This document shows, one piece after another, positions 33,635 through 45,775 of a stretch of 64,000 bases of DNA. The translations under genes and the position numbers were made by a program. Within the stretch, counting starts at the first letter, position 1. Every line of letters starts with the position of its first letter. Origin of the DNA: Chitinophaga pendula (lineage in GTDB: Bacteria > Bacteroidota > Bacteroidia > Chitinophagales > Chitinophagaceae); NCBI RefSeq assembly GCF_020386615.1, contig NZ_CP077769.1, positions 7,117,501 to 7,181,500 on the forward strand, written 5' to 3'. The notes beneath the pieces are model-generated. The model searched no databases, had not been told where the DNA came from, and saw only the letters and a list, made by a program, of their open reading frames with translations.

Positions 33635-34810
33635 TCAAATATGCATCGCCAGGTAAGCCATCGTACCTATACCGTGCGCAATCGCACCTTCATCTACATC
33701 AAAGGTCGGCGTATGTACACCGGAAGTAATACCCTTCTCCACATTGCCAGTACCCAAACGGAAGAAACATGCCGGGATGATCTGGCTGTAAAATGCAAAA
33801 TCCTCCGCTCCCATACGCACCTCCGTATCCACCACATGAGCTTCTCCCATATACTCCGTTGCCAAACTACGCGCTTCCGCCGTCACCGTCTCATTATTAT
33901 ACAAACAAGGATATCCTACCAATATCTCAATGTCAATATCCGCACCCATCGCATGCACCAGCTCCGTCGCCTGCTTTTTGATCAACGCATGCGCCTTGAA
34001 CCGCCAGGTCTCGTCCATCGCTCTGAACGTACCCATCAACTTCACCTCGCTGGGAATCACATTCGTCGTATAGCCGCCGTTGAATGCACAGATAGATAAT
34101 ACCGATGGCGTAAACGGATTGTTGTTACGGCTGATGATCTGCTGTAAGCTCACCACCAGGTGAGAGGCCACCAGTATCGTATCTACCGTCAGGTGGGGCG
34201 CCGCAGCATGGCCTCCCTTACCCCTGATCGTAATATAGATCTCATCCGCACTAGCCATATACTGCCCGGCACGGAAACCGACCAGTCCCGTCTCCATATT
34301 CGGTTGCACATGCAAACCCAATATCTTCTCCGGCCGCGGATTATCCAGTACGCCTTCCTGTATCATCAGGCTCGCTCCCCCAGGATGTTTTTCCTCCCCA
34401 GGCTGAAAAATAACCTTCACCGTACCTTCCCACTCCGCTTTTAACTCCTGTAAGATGCGGGCAGCTCCCAGCACACAGGTCGTATGTACATCATGCCCGC
34501 AGGCATGCATCACACCGGCATGCTGCGATTTATAGGGTACCTCGTTGGCCTCCGTAATAGGCAACGCATCAATGTCCGCACGGATCGCTACCACCCGGCT
34601 ATCCGGGTGGTTACCCTTGATAAGGGCTACGATGCCCGTACCGGCCACACCAGCCGTATAGGGGATACCGTATTCATCCAGCTTACGCTGTATGAATGCC
34701 GATGTCTCATGTTCCTGGAAAGATAATTCGGGATGGGAATGTATGTGGTGTCTGATGGCAATAGATTCCGGCGCATATTGCACCGCCAGGTCTTTAATAC
34801 GAGTCTTCAT
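33635..34810 (-). CDS. M20-family amidohydrolase (N-acyl amino acid hydrolase-like)
   Basis: The product is a 391-residue zinc amidohydrolase of the M20D type. Metal and catalytic motifs: MHACGHDVHTTCVLGAA, VIFQPGEEKHPGGAS and the late MGAEDFAFYSQIIPACFFRLG; the dimerisation domain (GKGGHAAAPHLTVD) lies between them. Relatives deacylate N-acyl amino acids or IAA conjugates. There is no signal peptide. Its start overlaps the 3' end of the SPOR-domain gene by 17 bases, so the two are translationally linked in an operon with deoC. Confidence 0.92.
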   Translation of the reverse strand: MKTRIKDLAVQYAPESIAIRHHIHSHPELSFQEHETSAFIQRKLDEYGIPYTAGVAGTGIVALIKGNHPDSRVVAIRADIDALPITEANEVPYKSQHAGVMHACGHDVHTTCVLGAARILQELKAEWEGTVKVIFQPGEEKHPGGASLMIQEGVLDNPRPEKILGLHVQPNMETGLVGFRAGQYMASADEIYITIRGKGGHAAAPHLTVDTILVASHLVVSLQQIISRNNNPFTPSVLSICAFNGGYTTNVIPSEVKLMGTFRAMDETWRFKAHALIKKQATELVHAMGADIDIEILVGYPCLYNNETVTAEARSLATEYMGEAHVVDTEVRMGAEDFAFYSQIIPACFFRLGTGNVEKGITSGVHTPTFDVDEGAIAHGIGTMAYLAMHI

Positions 34811-35237
34811 TCGTTGATTCTTTACTCAGGGAAACATTGATAATGGCAGGCACTACAAACACGCCGCCGGGAAACAAGCCCGTCAGCCGCTCACGCAACT
34901 CGCCCGCTTCTTCCCTCGTCTTGAAATCACCTACCCGCACCTTGAAATAAGGCGCCTGATAATCAATGTATGTACGGTAATCAGGATACAATTGCATTAC
35001 ACGGGCCTTCACCTCGTTAGCTTCATTACGCTTGTTCGTCGTAATCACCTGCACACGGAACCCCTGCTGGTTACGAATCGCCAGCGTATTGATGTAGATC
35101 TGTTTCTTGATCAGGATATCAATACGGCTGTCCTTGACAACCCGCACCGTATTGGTATTCATCGCCATCGTGTGCTCCTGTGCCATCGCCAGCCCTCCTA
35201 TTAGCAGACAGGCTAACAGACCGAATAATTTCTTCAT
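34794..35237 (-). CDS. SPOR-domain exported protein
   Basis: The product is 147 residues with an N-terminal signal peptide (MKKLFGLLACLLIGGLAMAQ). The mature protein contains an SPOR-like repeat: FRVQVITTNKRNEANEVKARVMQLYPDYRTYIDYQAPYFKVRVGDF, then TREEAGELRERL. SPOR domains bind denuded peptidoglycan glycan strands, often at division sites. It lies 8 bp from deoC and overlaps the M20 hydrolase gene, so the three form an operon. Confidence 0.87.
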   Translation of the reverse strand: MKKLFGLLACLLIGGLAMAQEHTMAMNTNTVRVVKDSRIDILIKKQIYINTLAIRNQQGFRVQVITTNKRNEANEVKARVMQLYPDYRTYIDYQAPYFKVRVGDFKTREEAGELRERLTGLFPGGVFVVPAIINVSLSKESTNEDSY

Positions 35238-35245
35238 TGGTATGT

Positions 35246-35944
35246 TTAATAGTTAGAAATATCTCCTTCCTTCGCAGGTGTATTGCCCTGCACCCCGGCC
35301 TCTTGCATGATCTTTACACTCGCACTGCATCCCAATCTGGTCGCCCCGGCCGCCAGCAGCTCACTCGCAAAAGCAAAGGTACGAATACCACCGGACGCTT
35401 TGATCTGTATATTCGCCGGCAACTCCCGCCGCATCAACCGCACCGCCTCCACTGTAGCCCCGTGCTCCGCATAGCCAGTAGAGGTCTTTACAAAATCTAC
35501 CCCATACCTGCCATACAACGCACAACACTGAATAATCTCTTCCTCCAATAATATGCCACTTTCAATGATCACCTTCAATACCTTCTGCTTATTCCGGATG
35601 ATCGGTAATATCGTCGCAATCTCCTTCTCCAGGTAAGCCCAGTCATTATTACGGATAGCGAGCAGGCTCGCCACCATATCTATCTCGTCCGCACCGTCCA
35701 CGATCGCCAGCACCGCCTCCGCTACCTTCGCCTCTATCGCCGAATAACCAAACGGAAACCCGATCACCGTCGCCACCTTCGTCGTCGTCGCATGCAGAAA
35801 ATTCTTTGCCATCTTTACAAAAGGTGGGGGCACACACACCGCCGCAAATTCGTATTCCACCGCCTCCATACAGAGTTGCTTGATATCCTCCAGGGTACTC
35901 GTCGGCTTTAATATCGTATGATCTATATATCTGTTGATTGCCAT
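35246..35944 (-). CDS. deoC: Deoxyribose-phosphate aldolase
   Basis: The product is a 232-residue class I aldolase cleaving 2-deoxyribose-5-phosphate to glyceraldehyde-3-phosphate and acetaldehyde in nucleoside salvage. Motifs: IDHTILKPTST, KVATVIGFPFGYS, DEIDMV, the Schiff-base lysine in VDFVKTSTGY and the second lysine in IKASGGIRT. It is first in an operon with the SPOR and M20 genes and is divergent from the TetR gene at 36043. Confidence 0.96.
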   Translation of the reverse strand: MAINRYIDHTILKPTSTLEDIKQLCMEAVEYEFAAVCVPPPFVKMAKNFLHATTTKVATVIGFPFGYSAIEAKVAEAVLAIVDGADEIDMVASLLAIRNNDWAYLEKEIATILPIIRNKQKVLKVIIESGILLEEEIIQCCALYGRYGVDFVKTSTGYAEHGATVEAVRLMRRELPANIQIKASGGIRTFAFASELLAAGATRLGCSASVKIMQEAGVQGNTPAKEGDISNY

Positions 35945-35993
35945 TTCTGAATGGTTTTTTCAAAAAACGAAAGTACACCAAATCATATCATAT

Positions 35994-36024
35994 TTGGTTA
36001 CTTACTGGTAAGTAAGTACTTTTG
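35994..36024 (+). promoter_or_regulatory. Promoter with embedded palindromic TetR operator
   Basis: The -33 TTG (35994-35996) and -7 box TACTTTTG (36017-36024) flank a perfect inverted repeat, TTACTTAC-TG-GTAAGTAA (35998-36015). A repressor bound here would fill the promoter spacer. It serves the downstream TetR gene and possibly divergent deoC. Confidence 0.8.
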
Positions 36025-36042
36025 ATGCCTGAATGTTTGCAG

Positions 36043-36597
36043 ATGAGCGATACCAAGGATAAGATAATAGTACTGGCCGACCAACTGATCCGCTCAAGAG
36101 GATACAATGCGTTCAGCTATAAAGATATAGCGGACCCACTCCAGGTTAAAAATGCCGCCATCCATTATCATTTCCAAACCAAAGATGCCCTCGGCATCAG
36201 CGTCATCGATCAAACCATCGCAGCACAAGAGGAAAATCGCCGCAAATGGGCTAAATTACCAGAAGATCAACAACTTCGATTGTTCATCGATGCCTACGGC
36301 CGCCGGAATAAAGAAGAAGGGCTCTTATGCCTCATGGGCGCCCTCTCCCCGGATTATATCACCCTTTCCCCGGAAATGCAGCTCAAACTGAAGGAAATGG
36401 GTAATATTATCATTGACTGGGTCGCGAACTGCCTGGAAAATGGCCGGAAAAACAATTACTTTCACTTCCAAGGAGACGCTCAGGACCGCGCCTACATGGT
36501 CATGTCTAACCTCCTGGCAGCACTGCAGCTGTCACGAGTAGTAGGCAAACACATCTTCTCCCGGGTGAAACAACAGCTTATAAAAGATCTGACTTAA
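36043..36597 (+). CDS. TetR/AcrR-family transcriptional regulator
   Basis: The product is a 184-residue regulator opening MSDTKDKIIVLADQLIRSRGYNAFSYKDIADPL with the turn IHYHFQTKDALG typical of TetR. The C-terminal region is the TetR_C type common in YxaF/LmrA-like repressors. The ATG at 36043 is preferred over one at 36025, which touches the promoter -7 box. The palindrome in its promoter indicates autoregulation. No obvious transporter or enzyme target is adjacent, apart from divergent deoC. Confidence 0.87.
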   Translation: MSDTKDKIIVLADQLIRSRGYNAFSYKDIADPLQVKNAAIHYHFQTKDALGISVIDQTIAAQEENRRKWAKLPEDQQLRLFIDAYGRRNKEEGLLCLMGALSPDYITLSPEMQLKLKEMGNIIIDWVANCLENGRKNNYFHFQGDAQDRAYMVMSNLLAALQLSRVVGKHIFSRVKQQLIKDLT

Positions 36598-36635
36598 TTA
36601 TTCACTGCATTAGTTATCAACAGTAAACAAGTTCT

Positions 36636-37877
36636 ATGAAAAGAGTAGTTGTAACCGGTATGGGAGCACTCACGCCTATCGGCAATGAGGTCGCTACCTA
36701 CTGGGATGCCTTGAAAGCAGGCAAAAGCGGTGCCGCCACCATCACTCGCTTCGATGCAAGCCGGTTCCGTACTCAGTTCGCCTGCGAACTGAAAGGATAC
36801 GACGCCACCACCTTGCTGGATAGGAACGACCTGAAAAGGACTGATCCATTCACTCAATACGCCCTCGTTGTCACCGACCAGGCCGTAAAGGACGCTGGAC
36901 TCGACTTCAAAGCTATGGACCCATTCGATACCGGCGTCATCTGGGGCACCGGCCAGGGTGGCATGCAAACCTTTGAAGAACAAGTGAAAGAATATACCCT
37001 GGGCAACTATAACCCCAGGTTCAGCCCCTTCTTCGTACCAAAACTCATCGCCAACATGGCCTCCGGAATGATCTCCATGAGGTACGGCCTCATGGGCATC
37101 AACTATACTACCGTCTCCGCTTGCGCAACTTCCAATACCGCCATCATGGATGCCTTTAACTACATCCGCTGGGGTAAAGCCAAAGTGATCATCACCGGTG
37201 GCTCCGAAGCTCCCATCACAGAAGCCTCCGTAGGCGGATTCTGCGCCATGAAAGCCATGTCCACCCGCAACGATGACCCCGCCTCCGCTTCCCGTCCCTT
37301 CGACGTAGATAGAGATGGCTTCGTAATGGGGGAAGGCGCCGGCGCACTCGTACTCGAAGAATACGAACATGCCAAAGCCAGAGGCGCCCACATCTACGCA
37401 GAAGTAGTAGGCGCCGCCATGACCGCCGACGCTTACCACATGACCGCCACCCACCCCGAAGGCCTCGGCGCCTATCAGGCCATGGTGTTCGCGCTTAAAG
37501 ATGCAGGTATCAACAAAGAAGAAGTAGACTACCTCAACACACATGCTACCTCCACGCCAGTTGGCGACCTGAGCGAAGTCGCTGCCGTTACCAAACTGTT
37601 CGGCAACGCTCCTGCACACCTCACCATCAGCGCCACCAAATCCATGACAGGACACCTCCTCGGCGCCGCCGGCGCCATAGAGGCCATCGCCTGCATAAAA
37701 GCTGTGGAAAACAATATCATCCCGCCCACCATTAACACCACCAACCTCGATCCGCAAATACCCGCCGGCTTGCAAATACTCACCGGCCAGGCCATCGAAA
37801 AAGAAGTGAAAGTAGCCATGAGCAATACCTTCGGATTCGGTGGACACAACGGCATCGTCGTGTTCAAAAAAATATAA
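36636..37877 (+). CDS. fabF: Beta-ketoacyl-ACP synthase II
   Basis: The product is a 413-residue condensing enzyme of fatty acid elongation. The catalytic cysteine is in TTVSACATSNTA and the two histidines are in NTHATSTPVGD and KSMTGHLLGAAGAIE; the GFGGHNG block closes the protein. Length is normal. No acyl carrier protein gene is adjacent; it stands alone before a strong terminator and convergent secA. The activity could also be a KAS-III-independent FabF2-type enzyme for special lipids, but the sequence reads as standard FabF. Confidence 0.95.
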   Translation: MKRVVVTGMGALTPIGNEVATYWDALKAGKSGAATITRFDASRFRTQFACELKGYDATTLLDRNDLKRTDPFTQYALVVTDQAVKDAGLDFKAMDPFDTGVIWGTGQGGMQTFEEQVKEYTLGNYNPRFSPFFVPKLIANMASGMISMRYGLMGINYTTVSACATSNTAIMDAFNYIRWGKAKVIITGGSEAPITEASVGGFCAMKAMSTRNDDPASASRPFDVDRDGFVMGEGAGALVLEEYEHAKARGAHIYAEVVGAAMTADAYHMTATHPEGLGAYQAMVFALKDAGINKEEVDYLNTHATSTPVGDLSEVAAVTKLFGNAPAHLTISATKSMTGHLLGAAGAIEAIACIKAVENNIIPPTINTTNLDPQIPAGLQILTGQAIEKEVKVAMSNTFGFGGHNGIVVFKKI

Positions 37878-37895
37878 TCACAGACATTCACCAAT

Positions 37896-37931
37896 AAAAA
37901 AGCGCGGTATCATCCGATACCGCGCTTTTTT
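37896..37931. terminator. Bidirectional terminator between fabF and secA
   Basis: AAAAAAGCGCGGTATC (37896-37911) and GATACCGCGCTTTTTT (37916-37931) form a perfect 16-bp stem with a 4-base loop and T tracts on either strand. Confidence 0.92.
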
Positions 37932-37949
37932 TATCCTTACACGTAAAGA

Positions 37950-41303
<3,354 letters not shown>

Positions 41304-41467
41304 TTATGTATTATCAATTACGAATTACGGTTTGCTGAAACCGCACAACAATTTGGTGTAGCGGTGATAACTATAACACCCGGACCCGATCCCCGGACAG
41401 CATAAGCTATACGGTCAAATATTATGCATTTTTATGATCAGGTGCCAAGCTGGCAGTCCGGGAATAG

Positions 41468-41501
41468 CAAATTTAACTGAATATTGCCAATGTGCAGGCA
41501 A
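41468..41501 (-). promoter_or_regulatory. Candidate secA promoter
   Basis: On the minus strand TTG (41499-41501), a 23-bp spacer and TAAATTTG (41468-41475) match the Bacteroidota consensus. The implied leader to the secA ATG is about 160 nt. Confidence 0.45.
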
Positions 41502-41674
41502 AGAAAGCATTTCCGGGCATTAAAAACAATTTAACCACCCATTATAATTACATATTCCACCACTCAATTCCTACTGGCAAAAAAAGAACTAATTTAATAC
41601 CGCCTCCATGCAATCCCACGGCAACCCCGCCGGATTAAATAATATCAGTGCTCGACAACTTGCCGTTTTTCCTC

Positions 41675-41740
41675 CTATAGTTCTCCTATAACATTCCTAT
41701 AGCATTCGTATAACCAGCCTATAAGCTAGCCCTATTGGCA
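41675..41740. repeat. 11-bp-phased CTATA array
   Basis: The units are CTATAGTTCTC, CTATAACATTC, CTATAGCATTC, GTATAACCAGC and CTATAAGCTAG (41675-41729), followed by a weak CCCTATTGGCA. Bases 41675-41702 match 4507-4534 of the first array at 27 of 28 positions. Unlike the other two arrays it does not overlap a gene end and lies in a divergent gap. Confidence 0.85.
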
Positions 41741-42097
41741 ATTAATCCATTCCTTTGCAAGTGGATGTTAACCAATTACTTAGTAAATTGCCGCCCATAG
41801 GCGTAGCTCACACAATATCACTCAAAATGATGCTATTTTACCATTCGTACCGCCACCCGCATAATCGGATACCTGCGTATACGTTTACGTGATTTTTTTA
41901 ATAAAAATCCAGCTTCCTTGCACAAAAAGAGGGAAATATGAAAATACTTTTTATAAATTTAAAGGTTTGAATCGCGGTGAGTAAGTTTCACTAACATAAC
42001 AAGTATAATTCCACGTTATTAGGCCGTCTGGTAGTTCCACAGACAATGGCTGCGAAAAAAAATATAAATAGTAAGTCAAGCATAAATTGATAGCCAT

Positions 42098-43264
42098 ATG
42101 AATCGTAAGTTAAGAATGGGAATGATCGGTGGCGGCAAAGATGCCTTCATCGGTGCCATCCATCGCATCGCCGCCAATATGGACGGCCTGGTTGAATTGA
42201 AAGCGGGCGCATTAAGCATCAACCCCGAAGTCGCTGTCGCTTCCGGCGAAGCACTGTTCCTCGATCCAAATCGCACCTACACCGACTTCAAAACCATGCT
42301 GGAAAAAGAAGCCGCAATGCCCGAATCGGAAAGACTCGACTTCATCACCATCGTTACACCCAACTTCGCTCACTTCGAACCGGCTATGATGGCCCTCGAT
42401 AAAGGGTTTAATATCGTGATCGAAAAACCCATCACCTTCACCCTCGATGAAGCCAAACAACTCAAAGAAAAAGTAGAACAGACAGGCAAAACCCTCCTGC
42501 TCACACACACATATACCGGCTATCCCCTGGTAAAACAGGCCCGCCAGATGGTAAAAGAGGGTGCCCTCGGCCAGATCCGCAAAGTATGGGTAGAATACCC
42601 CCAGGGTTGGCTGAGCAAACTGAGCGAAAAAGAAGGAAACGCCCAGGCCGCCTGGAGAACCGATCCCAAACGCTCCGGCAAAAGCGGCGCAATGGGCGAC
42701 ATCGGTACCCATGCCGCTAACCTCGCAGAATACATCTCCGGCGCCAAAATAGAAAAAATGTGCGCCGACCTCAATATCCTCGTCCCCGGCCGCGCCCTCG
42801 ATGATGATGGGGCCGTCCTCCTCCGATTCGACAACGGCGCCGCTGGCGTCCTCATGGCATCACAGGTAGCCGCCGGCGAAGAAAATGCACTCAAAATAAG
42901 AGTATATGGAGAAAAAGGTGGACTCGAATGGGCACAACACGAACCCAATACCCTCCTGGTAAAATGGCTCGATAAACCCACCGAAATATATCGCGCCGGT
43001 GGCAACTACGGCGGATACCAATCCAGCTTCGCCGTTCACAACACCCGCACCCCCGGAGGCCACCCCGAAGGCTACCTCGAAGCTTTCGGTAACCTCTACC
43101 GCAACTTCGCCCTCACCCTCATGGCCAAAATCGATGGCCAGCAACCTACCCCCGAAATGCTCGACTTCCCGGGCGTAGAAGAAGGCATCAGAGGAATGGC
43201 TTTCATCGACAACGTCGTGAAATCCTCCCAGAGCGAACAAAAGTGGACCGCCTTCACCATCTAG
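42098..43264 (+). CDS. Gfo/Idh/MocA-family oxidoreductase
   Basis: The product is a 388-residue NAD(P)-dependent dehydrogenase. The N-terminal Rossmann fold starts LRMGMIGGGKDAFIGAIHR and includes ITIVTPNFAH and IEKPITFTLDEA with the usual EKP motif. The C-terminal alpha/beta domain holds DIGTHAANLAEYISG. Members oxidise sugars or inositols, including C3 of glycosides. It is the first gene of a plus-strand run with a sugar isomerase-type protein 70 bp later, a cytochrome c and a DUF1080 protein, a set matching known 3-keto-glycoside routes. There is no signal peptide, so it is cytosolic. Confidence 0.92.
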   Translation: MNRKLRMGMIGGGKDAFIGAIHRIAANMDGLVELKAGALSINPEVAVASGEALFLDPNRTYTDFKTMLEKEAAMPESERLDFITIVTPNFAHFEPAMMALDKGFNIVIEKPITFTLDEAKQLKEKVEQTGKTLLLTHTYTGYPLVKQARQMVKEGALGQIRKVWVEYPQGWLSKLSEKEGNAQAAWRTDPKRSGKSGAMGDIGTHAANLAEYISGAKIEKMCADLNILVPGRALDDDGAVLLRFDNGAAGVLMASQVAAGEENALKIRVYGEKGGLEWAQHEPNTLLVKWLDKPTEIYRAGGNYGGYQSSFAVHNTRTPGGHPEGYLEAFGNLYRNFALTLMAKIDGQQPTPEMLDFPGVEEGIRGMAFIDNVVKSSQSEQKWTAFTI

Positions 43265-43334
43265 GATTATTTGTGTAGCGCCGCAGGCAAATCCCCACAA
43301 AAGATGGCCTGCGCATAAACAAGAGCGTAAGATC

Positions 43335-44387
43335 ATGAAAACAATCAAAGGACCGGGCATATTCCTGGCACAATTCGCCGGCGATAACGCCCCCTTCAAT
43401 AGCCTGAAAAGCATCTGCCAATGGGCAGCCACCCTGGGATTCAAAGGCGTGCAAATACCCACCTGGATCAGCAGCTTCATCGACCTCCAAAAAGCAGCAG
43501 AAAGTAAAACATATGCCGACGAAATAAAAGGGATCGTTAACGAAGCAGGACTGGAGATCACCGAACTCTCCACCCACCTCCAGGGACAACTAGTAGCCGT
43601 TCACCCAGCCTACAACGACCTCTTCGATGGTTTCGCCCCCGCCGATAAAAGAGGTAACACCGCCGCCCGCCAGGAATGGGCCGTTAACCAACTTAAATAC
43701 GCCGCCAAAGCCAGCAGAAACCTGGGCCTCAACGCCCACGCTACCTTCTCCGGCTCCCTCCTCTGGCATACCGTATACCCCTGGCCCCAACGCCCGGCAG
43801 GCCTCGTCGAAACAGGTTTCAAAGAACTGGCCAACCGCTGGCTCCCCATCCTCAACGAATTCGACGAACAAGGCGTTGACCTCTGCTACGAAATCCACCC
43901 CGGAGAAGACCTCCACGATGGCGTCTCCTACGAACGATTCCTCGAAGCTACCAACAACCACAAAAGAGCCAACCTCCTCTACGATCCAAGCCACCTCGTC
44001 CTGCAATGCATCGACTACCTGGCATATATCGATATCTACCACGAAAGAATCAAAGCTTTCCACGTGAAAGATGCCGAATTCAACCCAACAGGCCGCTCCG
44101 GCGTCTACGGCGGTTATCAGTCCTGGATAGATCGCCCCGGTAGATTCAGATCCCTCGGCGATGGACAGGTGAACTTCAAAGGCGTATTCAGCAAACTCAC
44201 ACAATATGGCTTCGATGGATGGGCCGTACTCGAATGGGAATGCTGCATGAAACATCCCGAAGATGGCGCACGCGAAGGCGCCCCCTTCATCAAAGACCAT
44301 ATCATCCGCGTTACCGATAAAGCTTTTGATGACTTCGCCGGAACCGGCGCAGACCAAACTTTTAATAAAAAAGTGTTAGGATTGTAA
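43335..44387 (+). CDS. Sugar phosphate isomerase/epimerase family TIM-barrel protein
   Basis: The product is a 350-residue AP-endonuclease-family-2-like TIM barrel: GIFLAQFAGDNAPFNSLKSI, VQIPTW, ELSTHLQGQL, CYEIHPGEDLHDG with metal ligands E and H, NLLYDPSHLVLQ, IKAFHVKDAEF and a closing WAVLEWECC. This metal site suits isomerases, epimerases and the hydratases acting on keto-sugar intermediates. It follows the Gfo/Idh gene, its usual partner. There is no export signal. Confidence 0.9.
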   Translation: MKTIKGPGIFLAQFAGDNAPFNSLKSICQWAATLGFKGVQIPTWISSFIDLQKAAESKTYADEIKGIVNEAGLEITELSTHLQGQLVAVHPAYNDLFDGFAPADKRGNTAARQEWAVNQLKYAAKASRNLGLNAHATFSGSLLWHTVYPWPQRPAGLVETGFKELANRWLPILNEFDEQGVDLCYEIHPGEDLHDGVSYERFLEATNNHKRANLLYDPSHLVLQCIDYLAYIDIYHERIKAFHVKDAEFNPTGRSGVYGGYQSWIDRPGRFRSLGDGQVNFKGVFSKLTQYGFDGWAVLEWECCMKHPEDGAREGAPFIKDHIIRVTDKAFDDFAGTGADQTFNKKVLGL

Positions 44388-44418
44388 ACCAGACAGTTTA
44401 TCACCGTCTATCCTTTAC

Positions 44419-44430
44419 TAAAACGTTTTA
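44419..44430. promoter_or_regulatory. LacI-type palindrome upstream of the cytochrome c gene
   Basis: TAAAACGTTTTA is a perfect 12-bp palindrome with a central CG, the form of operators bound by LacI/GalR-family regulators. It is followed by TCAGATAC and lies about 70 bp before the ATG at 44501. A near-identical site lies at 50231-50242. Confidence 0.5.
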
Positions 44431-44500
44431 TCAGATACTTTTTATATCTTGACATTTTCGGGGATCAACTTAAATTTAACACAAACCAATAACAAACAAA

Positions 44501-44908
44501 ATGAGAAAGCGATTCTTGATGCCGGTGATGGTAAGTGCTGTATTCTTCGCCGCTTGTGGTGGCGGTGACAAAAAAGCAGAACAGGCTAAAAGCGAAACAG
44601 AAACAACGCCTGCTGCTGATAATTCCATGGTAAGCGGCGGTGGCGCCACCAAATCAAAAGGAGAAGAACTCATCTCCCAAAAAGATTGCAAAACCTGCCA
44701 CAAAGAAGAAATGAAACTCGTAGGTCCCGCCTATAAAGACGTAGCCGCCAAGTACGAAACCAACGACAAAAATATCGACATGCTCGCCGATAAAGTGATC
44801 AAAGGTGGTAGCGGTAACTGGGGAGAAGTAGCCATGCTGCCTCATCCGGATATCTCCAAAGACGACGCAAAAGAAATGGTGAAATACATCCTGTCCGTCG
44901 GTAAATAA
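44501..44908 (+). CDS. Small c-type cytochrome lipoprotein
   Basis: The product is a 135-residue lipoprotein with signal VFFAAC (Cys19), followed by a charged, low-complexity linker to about residue 50. A single heme motif, CKTCH, is followed by LVGPAYKDVAAKY and a late AMLPHPDISKDDAKEMVKYIL in which the methionine may be the axial ligand. It is closely related to the cytochrome domain inside the two large fusion proteins downstream (DCKTCHKLNEKSIGPSF), suggesting it accepts or relays their electrons. Confidence 0.92.
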   Translation: MRKRFLMPVMVSAVFFAACGGGDKKAEQAKSETETTPAADNSMVSGGGATKSKGEELISQKDCKTCHKEEMKLVGPAYKDVAAKYETNDKNIDMLADKVIKGGSGNWGEVAMLPHPDISKDDAKEMVKYILSVGK

Positions 44909-44976
44909 TCACCGTAACAGCGCATCCACCAACACAGCAGCGACGTAACATTGACACTAATGCTAAAATTATAACC

Positions 44977-45702
44977 ATGATGAAGCGTTTTATATTCTCA
45001 GCAATGGCTATCGGCACATTGCTCGCTTCGGGCACCGCATCCGCCCAACAGGCTAATACCCTCTCCGCTAAAGAAAAAAAAGCGGGCTGGCAACTGCTGT
45101 TCGATGGCAAAACCACCAAAGGCTGGCATACCTTCCAAAAGTCTGAAGCCAGCCCCGCCTGGCAAATCATCGATGGCGCCCTCGTACTCGATCCGGAACA
45201 AAAGAAAAATGGCGCCCCGGGCGGCGACCTCGTAACCGATGGCGAATACGAAAACTACGAACTCTCCCTCGAATGGAAAATATCAGAAGGTGGTAACAGC
45301 GGTATCATCTTCGGCGTAAGCGAAGACCCTAAGTATAAAGCTACTTACCTCACCGGCCCTGAAATGCAGGTGCTCGACGATGCCAAACATCCCGATGGTA
45401 AAATCACTAAACATAACTCCGGCGACCTCTACGACCTGAAAAAATCTACCCAAGCCGCCGCCAAACCCGTCGGCGAATGGAACGTAGCCAAAATTCAGAA
45501 AAAAGATGGCCACCTTACCTTCTGGCTCAATGGCGTGAAAACAGTAGAAACAACCATAGGCACTGACGAATGGAAAGAACTCGTAACTAACAGCAAATTC
45601 AAAACCTGGTCTGGATTCGGCACCTTCCCTAAAGGACATATCGCCCTCCAGGACCATGGAGATAAAGTATCGTATCGCAATATCAAGATACGTACCCTCT
45701 AA
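44977..45702 (+). CDS. DUF1080 (3-keto-disaccharide hydrolase family) exported protein
   Basis: The product is 241 residues with a signal peptide (ending ASAQQ). The body is a single DUF1080 jelly-roll domain: GWQLLFDGKTTKGWHTF, NYELSLEWKISEGGNSGIIFGV, GPEMQVLDDAKHPD and GHIALQDHGDKVSYRNIKIRTL. Family members cleave 3-keto-glycosides or act as lyases on them, the step after C3 oxidation. Position next to the Gfo/Idh, isomerase and ThuA genes fits. Being exported, it would act in the periplasm or at the surface. Two ATGs (44977 and 44980) are possible starts. Confidence 0.9.
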   Translation: MMKRFIFSAMAIGTLLASGTASAQQANTLSAKEKKAGWQLLFDGKTTKGWHTFQKSEASPAWQIIDGALVLDPEQKKNGAPGGDLVTDGEYENYELSLEWKISEGGNSGIIFGVSEDPKYKATYLTGPEMQVLDDAKHPDGKITKHNSGDLYDLKKSTQAAAKPVGEWNVAKIQKKDGHLTFWLNGVKTVETTIGTDEWKELVTNSKFKTWSGFGTFPKGHIALQDHGDKVSYRNIKIRTL

Positions 45703-45722
45703 TGAGCTATAGTAACTTCTTG

Positions 45723-45750
45723 AAAAGCACCGCAAACAAACGGTGCTTTT
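45723..45750 (+). terminator. Stem-loop after the DUF1080 gene
   Basis: AAAAGCACCG and CGGTGCTTTT form a 10-bp stem around CAAACAAA, followed by CGCTTTAAAA. It is probably a terminator or partial attenuator before the ThuA gene. Confidence 0.7.
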
Positions 45751-45775
45751 CGCTTTAAAACAGCTTATCCTCAAC

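Larger units (their letters stand above)
41304..42097. other. Long divergent intergenic region between secA and the Gfo/Idh gene
   Basis: This 794-bp region has no frame with coding character. It holds a candidate secA promoter at 41468-41501 and an 11-bp-phased repeat array at 41675-41740. The remainder is AT-rich with a C-rich patch near 41600-41640. Nothing else was recognised. Confidence 0.6.

Noticed and set aside
36594..37847. Long open frame on the minus strand opposite fabF
   Set aside because: It mirrors fabF exactly, is dominated by G, V and E from the complement of C-ending codons, and has no recognisable motif. It is a shadow of the real gene.
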